From contig JAPEHQ010000001.1 of NCBI GenBank assembly GCA_027405735.1, positions 3,720,001 to 3,784,000 of the forward strand: a stretch of DNA of 64,000 nucleotides. Reading direction: 5' to 3'. Shown here in pieces: positions 57,789-64,000 of this stretch. This DNA is from Mucor racemosus (Eukaryota; Mucoromycota; Mucoromycetes; Mucorales; Mucoraceae). The translations under genes and the position numbers were made by a program. How positions within the stretch are numbered: position 1 is the first letter of the stretch; each line of letters begins with the position of its first letter. The notes beneath the pieces are model-generated. The model was not told the origin of the DNA. It searched no databases and saw nothing but the letters and a program-made list of their open reading frames with translations.

Positions 57789-59114
57789 CTACGGCTTGAC
57801 ATTGATAGCTGATGATTCTGGCAGTGTATGATAATGGGAATCAGTATTTTCGAGTCTTTCTTCAAGACTATTAGACGTAGTTGCATCTATGGGCTCTGTT
57901 TCTACATTGTAAATATAATTTCGACTAGGTGGTGGTGTTGGAAAATATTTATAATATGCATTTAAAACTGCAAATGCACCAAATAGTATGAGACCAATAC
58001 CAAGAAACCATAAGCCTATAAATCCACCATGTGCACTGATAACTTGATTAATGGCATCAGAAAAAGCATCTCTCTCCGAAACAATTGTTGGATGGCGCAA
58101 TGTTTTAAACATAAACACAGCAACAAACATGAAAACCTAAGAAAAAGCGTATCTATTAGTATAATTGCTATATTACAGACAGTTTTGCATCAATATTTAC
58201 TCCTGCACGAGCAAGAAATCCAAGGTGTCCCAGAACATAAACAATGTATTTTTCTATTTTACTTTTATCTTCAGCTCTTAAGTCTTTATGCCACCTATTT
58301 GAAAATCCATTTTGTGCTTGTGTTATAAATGCGATCACAAATGCAACTCCAAATACGCCTACAGCCATTCGATAAACCCAATAATCCGAGCTTGCCCAAC
58401 AAGAAGGAAAACAACCAGTTGATTGTACAGCGCTTTTCATTCTCTCATCCCTTGTTTGTGTTAATAACTTCCCAATATATACTAAATATACAATATAAAC
58501 GATACCAGATACAATTGGAGATAACCTTGCTCGAAAAAAGTTACTAAAATGAGAACATAGAGCATCATATCCTTGCCCTGTTGATCCTTCCCAACTTTAT
58601 AAAACTAGTAAATATGTTGTAGGTTTTATCAAAACAAAATACACTTACAATCTCCAAATTGAATAGAAAAGTATACCGATAAACATGGCCACCAAGATAG
58701 GTGTGCCTATGGAGAAAAGACTGAGAAATACAAAGGCTCCCTACATCAGATATAGACTAAGTTCTTTTATTATACAAATAAAATTTATACAAACCATTGG
58801 AGATTCTGTTCCTGTAATATCACCTTTCAAATGTTGTGCTGTTGCGATGCATAGGCCACCCATAACGGCGTACACAATCCCTTTTGAGATAAACCCAATC
58901 CTTCCTAGCCAAGTTACAACAAAACGATGATTTGGTCGAACCCCTTTTGGTGAGTGGAATATATCTTTCCGCTGTTTACGAAACCAAAGAGTAGAAAATA
59001 AAGGTATTTTATCGATTGAAGAGCCTTTCATTGGCACTCTTTGGTCTTCTAAATTTGATATGCCATCGGTACAGGTATGTAATGCGGGGCTTTTATTTTC
59101 TTGCTGTCGATTTT

Positions 59115-59174
<60 letters not shown>

Positions 59175-59241
59175 AGGACGAGGCTTCTTCATCGCAATTA
59201 ATGGGTAAAACAGAGTCTGAAGATTCTTCATGAATTACCAT
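57789..59241 (-). CDS. DUF1206-family multi-pass membrane protein
   Basis: 426 residues from exons (minus) 59241-58795, 58740-58649, 58594-58201 and 58136-57789. Cytosolic-type N-terminus with a (PV)n stretch encoded by a GGCACA hexanucleotide repeat (59117-59173). Then three helix-pair repeats of the DUF1206 type: LGRIGFISKGIVYAVMGGL, LSPIVSGIVYIVYLVYIG and HLGFLARAGVFMFVAVFMF. Each carries the R/H-x-G-F-x-A/S-K/R-G-like turn. The C-terminal tail is hydrophilic (ENTDSHYHTLPESSA). The family is best known from bacteria and has no assigned reaction. Introns and fungal-like base use show the gene is resident, not contamination. Role unknown; probably plasma membrane or vacuole. Confidence 0.82.
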
Positions 59242-60172
59242 CTTTTTTATATAATCAAAATTAAAAAAAAAAAAGAATCTTTATATATAAAACAAAAAAA
59301 CAAGCCTTTTATGATTAATGTTATGCGTGTACATTCATCATAATGCATGAATAAATCTGATACTAATGTCGTTTATTGGTCAAGCCAAGAAGGATAAAGA
59401 TTAAATACAATACCATTCGACTTTGACTTGTGTTCATATGATGCTTATAGGCGGAAATAGTGTCATACATGAACTTATACATAGCATCTCGATGCCACGC
59501 TTATATATTTAATTGCGAAAAAATAATGCCATAATATTTCCAAAGCAATCAAACCTTGACTCCATACTATTTTTGTACAATTCACATACCAAAACTCTTG
59601 TAAAAAATCTTTGAAAATGACCCTATTTGAAAAATTTAAAATTTTGCTGTAATAATCAAGTTCAGCGATTGTTAATCATTTCGTTGTGTTCCTGATTGAT
59701 TAAAAAAAAAAACGTAACCTCGTTGATATTTGAATATACAAGAAAGATGCTGTTTATATGTAATTGCAAGAAAAGAAAGTAATTTAGTAATATCAACGTA
59801 ATACATTTGTTGACTGAAATAAAGTAAACAATATGACAAATTTAGAATTTATGATTGAAATAATAATTGGATATTGTAGGAGGATTATTGATAGATCATG
59901 TAGACGAAAGCACCGGTAGAAAACAACAGGGAGCCCCTTCTTTTTGTGTGTGTGCAAGCAAGTATGAATACTCTCGAGCATAGTTGCTGCTGTCTATGCA
60001 TTCAGGGTGAATATATGGAATAGCAATTACAACTCGAGCTTCATTTCTTTTTATTCATTTCAGTATTTGTGTTCCGATAGATATAATTTTGATGCGCACG
60101 TTTTTCTTTTCCAATTCTTTTCTCTCCCTTCTCTTTTTCTTCTTTCTTTTATTTTTTGTTAATTTTTATAAT
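59242..60172. other. Divergent intergenic region
   Basis: Promoters of the DUF1206 gene (minus) and the kinase gene (plus). CT-rich leader at 60095-60160. The short minus frame 59981-59793 is not supported. Confidence 0.45.
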
Positions 60173-62473
60173 ATGCAACAGGTGAATGGAGTTCCCGTTC
60201 TTTCGTCAGATCCAGATTTGATTTATTATGGTTTAGAAAAGGAACCAACTTGGTTCAGTGCTCAAGGTGGAGTTTATAAATGTATCGAGCGTGCAACAAA
60301 TAAGCAAGTTGCTATTAAAAAGTATCTCGTGGAAGAAAATCAATACGAAGATATGTTTGTTATGCCAAAAGAACTTGTAGAGAATGAAATATATTCAATG
60401 ACAAAATGCTTACATCCCAACATCTTAAAATTATTGGCTGTTCATTTACATCAAGAGTTTGTTTATTTAGTGATGCCACTTTGTACAGGCGGTTCATTAC
60501 AGCAATATGTGTTTGAGCATCAACTTACTGTTGGTCAACTTGTTCATATAATTACTTCAATCACATCTGGACTAGCTAAAGTACATGGTCATGGCTATAT
60601 TCATAGAGATATAAAATGTGATAATATCTTTTTAGATCAAGAAAGCAATTCAATTGTCATTGGTAAACATTTGATTTAATAATACAAAGCAAAATTGATT
60701 TTCATCTATTGTATTTAGGTGATTTTGGCGTGGTTTCTATTTCACCTGCAGCAGATTCAAGTGTGGAAGAAGCTGGGGTTGTTTTATTTTGGTCACCTGA
60801 ATTAGTTCAACAAAAGATTGTCAATCATAAAGTTGATATCTGGGCATTAGGCATTGTTATTTTAGAAGTATTGAATGGAGGAAAAGCACCTTACGAAGAT
60901 GAAAAATTAGATGAAGAAGAGGTACTAAAAAATTTTTTTTTTTTTGTGTGTGTAATCAATGAGGCTTACAAACTATCTTTTTGTAGATTAAAGAACGAAT
61001 TCTGTTAAATGGAAAGCCAGAATACCCTCCAGATTTACCACCTCGTCTTGTTGATCTTTTAGACTGTTGTCTTGATCCTGATCCTCGTACTAGGTCATCA
61101 GCAAATAATATATTACAGGTAAACAAAAATATTAAATATTAGATAAACAAAATGCTAACCCTCATCCCCCCCATCCCCCCTTCTTTATCTCCTTTTATAA
61201 TATATATAAACAATAGCATCCATTTCTAAATGATTATGAACCAGAATTATTATTTCCAGCAACTCGACTTGATCATGATATTTCCTCTCAATCAGAATCT
61301 GATCCATCGGATATTATGCACGATGTTGAACAGGAGGATATACTAGATCATAAACAGTTAAATACTGTAGAGGACATGCATTGTTTCGATACTGTGTTAC
61401 CCCTATCTACCGTCACAACAACAACTATAAACAGTGATAATGACACTATCATGATCGAAAAACCGCTTTCAACTTCACCTAATACAGGAAAATGTAGACT
61501 TCCTATTCCAGCATTTTCTGTTGATAAAAGTGTTTCAGCTTCTATTCCAGTTAAAGAAAAAATCGCCAATGTTATTCGTAAAAGACAATCTATATCCGAT
61601 TCTAATCGTAGTCAAGGTTCTCGCATTCCAATGCTTTGTATTTTACAACCTGTCATTGAAAATTTAAAGGAACCAAAAGAAATGAATGTACCAAAATTGA
61701 GATCAGTCAAATCAGTCAGACTTCAATCACCAATGCAAAAGAAATCTGTATCAGGTGACACTAAAGAGAATTCGATGCGCAAACAATTAACTAGATCAAA
61801 TACTGTTCCTCTTCGCATGGATCAAGTATTAAAAACACCCACTCGTCAATTAAAACCACCAACAGCTACTGTATCAACTAACGAAAAGTTATCAAATAAA
61901 CGAGCATCTCAAAGATCCCCACTTTCTGAAATGAAAACTAATACCAGAAAACCAAAAACTAATACTTCCACAGCAACAGCACCTAAAACCAAAAGGGAAT
62001 TACCACCAAAAAGCTCAATTTATCGCAAGAGACTTCCTGCTGGAGAGAGCCGAACTGCTAGATTAATGATGGGTGTAAGTACAAATGGTCGTCGACAATC
62101 TTTTAGACAAAGAGAGGATATGCCAACCGAAAATGAATTATCACCTACTTTGGGTCATCGATTTGGTAAATTATTTGGAAGCAATAAACTAAGAGAACCT
62201 ACAAGCCCTACAAGTACAAACAAGAAGCGCCCCATGTCATTCGCTGCTTCATCCTCATCATCAAACATACAACCACCATCTTATAAATCTATACCCAGTA
62301 TACCTTTCGATAGTAAAAGCACCAACAATTTAAAAAGACAATCTGTGCCTGTTGCTCCAAAAGCATTAGATGATGAACGTAAACGTACCAGTAAAAAATC
62401 AAACAGCAACAACAGCAGTAAAGAAAACGGACATTCTCTAAAAAATAGTATAAACGCGCTTCGTGTTCATTAA
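60173..62473 (+). CDS. Ste20/PAK-like protein kinase with a long basic tail
   Basis: 693 residues from exons 60173-60662, 60719-60921, 60987-61118 and 61217-62473. Kinase domain at about residues 15-280: VAIKKY (ATP lysine), HRDIKCDN (catalytic loop), GDFGV (Mg loop), WSPELV in place of the usual APE, VDIWALGIVILEVLNGG, and DPDPRTRSSANNIL near the end. The glycine loop is degenerate (WFSAQGGVYK instead of GxGxxG). The domain type resembles Ste20/PAK kinases, but no CRIB is seen. The 400-residue tail is Ser/Thr/Pro and Lys/Arg-rich (KTNTRKPKTNTST, RKRTSKKSNSNN), perhaps microtubule- or membrane-binding. An in-frame ATG at 60089 would add a Phe-rich segment translated from the CT-rich leader; the ATG at 60173 (MQQVNGVPVL) is preferred. 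Confidence 0.87.
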
Positions 62474-64000
62474 CTTATTTCCTCATCAATATTATGCATA
62501 TGAATTAGCCTAAAAACAAATAATTAACAATATAACATAACCCTACTATCTAATATTACACCCATTTCTAATCATTTCTCTCTTTTTTATTCATTTATTA
62601 TATATCTCTTTTTTACTTTTTTTTCATAAATATAAGCATATAGTTACATATAAGTATCCCATTTAGAGATATATTAAGACTTTGGCGTATTATTTATAAC
62701 TCTAGCAGTATTGTTATTGTTTGCATTAATAAAGATTGGGCTTTTAATAGAAATTTCAGCTCGGGGCGCATGGTATAAAATCGTTTTAAATGATTTTTAT
62801 TTTACTTTTAAAATCAACTTATTTGAATAGTCTACTATATCATTTCTTTTCTTTATAAAGCTGTTTGTAACTTCCTTTTATAAGAGTTGTTTTGACGCTC
62901 TAGAAGCATGGTTTTAGAGCAGCAGCAGCAGCAGATATATATTCAAACACCGATTTCATTGCTGATCGCTAGAACTAAAAAAAAGTGTCATTTTTAATTT
63001 TTTTTTCTTTCATTTGGATATTACTCCAAAAAATAATAGACAAATACACAAGCAATATTAATTACTATCAGTAGAGTGTTAGATTCTGCGTCAAATGGTG
63101 GTGTCTATCTAAATTTTTTTCACCAAAAAAATTGCGCAATTTTGGAAATTGTAAAAATTGGTTTTATTCAAAAAGGTCTATTTTATGAATAATTAATAGC
63201 CAAATAAATAATTTTGCATAATTCCCTGAAAGAATCTGCTCATTTTGATCTTAGGAAGGCCCTAATGAGAAATCCCATTTTCGGGGTCAAAATGCGAAAA
63301 AAGCGATTTCATCCAATTTTTGCCTATATCTGTAAGGGTTTTGGGGTCGATTTTCATCATGTTTTTTATGATCCCAAAAATTCGAAATAAAAATATAAGA
63401 AGGAGATATATGATCAAAGAAATAGTTTTGACCAATTTTGAGCTCCAAATTTGTGCAAAAAGTGCATAAAACAATTCTTTGAAAATGCCATTTTTTGATG
63501 ATTTTAGTAGATCTATGCGTAATTGAAGGTATATATTATATAATGTAATAGAGTTTATACACTTTAATTCATTCATTTAGCCAGCAAGTAATGAACAATG
63601 TTGACATTCGTTATATTTTATATTAAAATGCCTATTTTTGTAGCACAAACATGGTTTGTTTGATTTAGCTTGTTTATCGAAATTTTCGATGTTTGTCAAA
63701 AAAACAAAGCTTTCAACCAGGTTCTATTTGATAAAATTGATTAAATATTTAACAATTTGCGAGAGGAAATCAAGAAATGTGCATAATAGATAGAATATAT
63801 GCTTTATACCGAACGTTGAAGTACTGGGCTGCATTTGAACCTTGAAATTCAGCTAAATCCATTTATAATCACATATTTTTTCTAAAAATGAGCTCCATAA
63901 ACAAATATATGATTTTATTACAATGAAAAAAAACACTAGTATAACTTACACACGTTAAAAAATACGCATGTAGCTTTAAATTTGTAAAATAATTATTTCA
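62474..64000. other. AT-rich intergenic, window end
   Basis: A short (AGC)n at about 62919-62934. The minus frame 63576-63262 has no family features. No repeat from the rest of the window was recognised here. Confidence 0.4.

Noticed and set aside
59016..59231. Overlapping ORFs with AQAQAQ and CLCLCL runs
   Set aside because: Other-frame translations of the GGCACA hexanucleotide repeat that encodes Pro-Val in the DUF1206 gene.

Overview
The window looks like nuclear DNA of a filamentous fungus, most likely an early-diverging Mucoromycota (Mucorales-like) genome. Genes are short and broken by many 45-70 bp GT-AG introns. Intergenic DNA is very AT-rich. The gene set (Nvj2-type SMP protein, MRG15/Eaf3, orotate phosphoribosyltransferase, PI synthase, HSF factor, PlsB-type acyltransferase with a peroxisomal-type tail, dynactin p62, Yos1, SET protein, Ste20-like kinase) is eukaryotic and fungal. 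The genus is an inference; no marker gene settles it. There is no operon logic. Exon models were built by hand, and for each complete spliced model the summed exon length is a multiple of three.

Layout. 1-950: 3'-truncated GH18 chitinase (minus). 3210-4031: about 75 copies of an 11-bp minisatellite. 4942-5064: zinc-knuckle relic. 5905-13446: a compact gene block (NVJ2-like, MRG15/Eaf3, zinc-type oxidoreductase, URA5). 14.2-24.0 kb: repeat-rich, with a decayed Ty3/gypsy element, solo LTRs and repeat block A. 24956-26020: PI synthase. 27.6-29.2 kb: dynein intermediate chain pseudo-exon plus a repeat. 31.8-48.9 kb: second gene block (HSF with a mariner-like MITE in its promoter, acyltransferase, MHR-like regulator, PX-PB1 protein, dynactin p62, Yos1, SET). 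49.2-53.4 kb: repeat block B. 55765-55837: tRNA-Val(AAC). 56856-57075: solo LTR. 57.8-62.5 kb: DUF1206 membrane protein and a protein kinase. The rest is AT-rich intergenic DNA.

The most unusual structure is a composite repeat. A roughly 0.9-kb unit, called R here, occurs five times (19.5, 22.0, 28.2, 49.6 and 52.3 kb). Every copy abuts, at or beside the same splice-donor position, a decayed WD40 exon of cytoplasmic dynein intermediate chain. Two 3.5-3.8-kb blocks (A and B) each hold R, dynein exon (split by an LTR-2 insertion), LTR-1, about 0.9 kb of other DNA, then R. The cores of the two R copies inside a block resemble each other more than they resemble the other block, which suggests gene conversion or an LTR-like origin. 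An intact dynactin p62 gene lies in the same window; I see no functional link.

Two enzymes, the oxidoreductase at 11.3 kb (-SKI) and the acyltransferase at 36 kb (-AKI), end in tripeptides that fit PTS1 peroxisomal signals. This agrees with the peroxisomal location of their animal relatives (PTGR3/ZADH2 and GNPAT).
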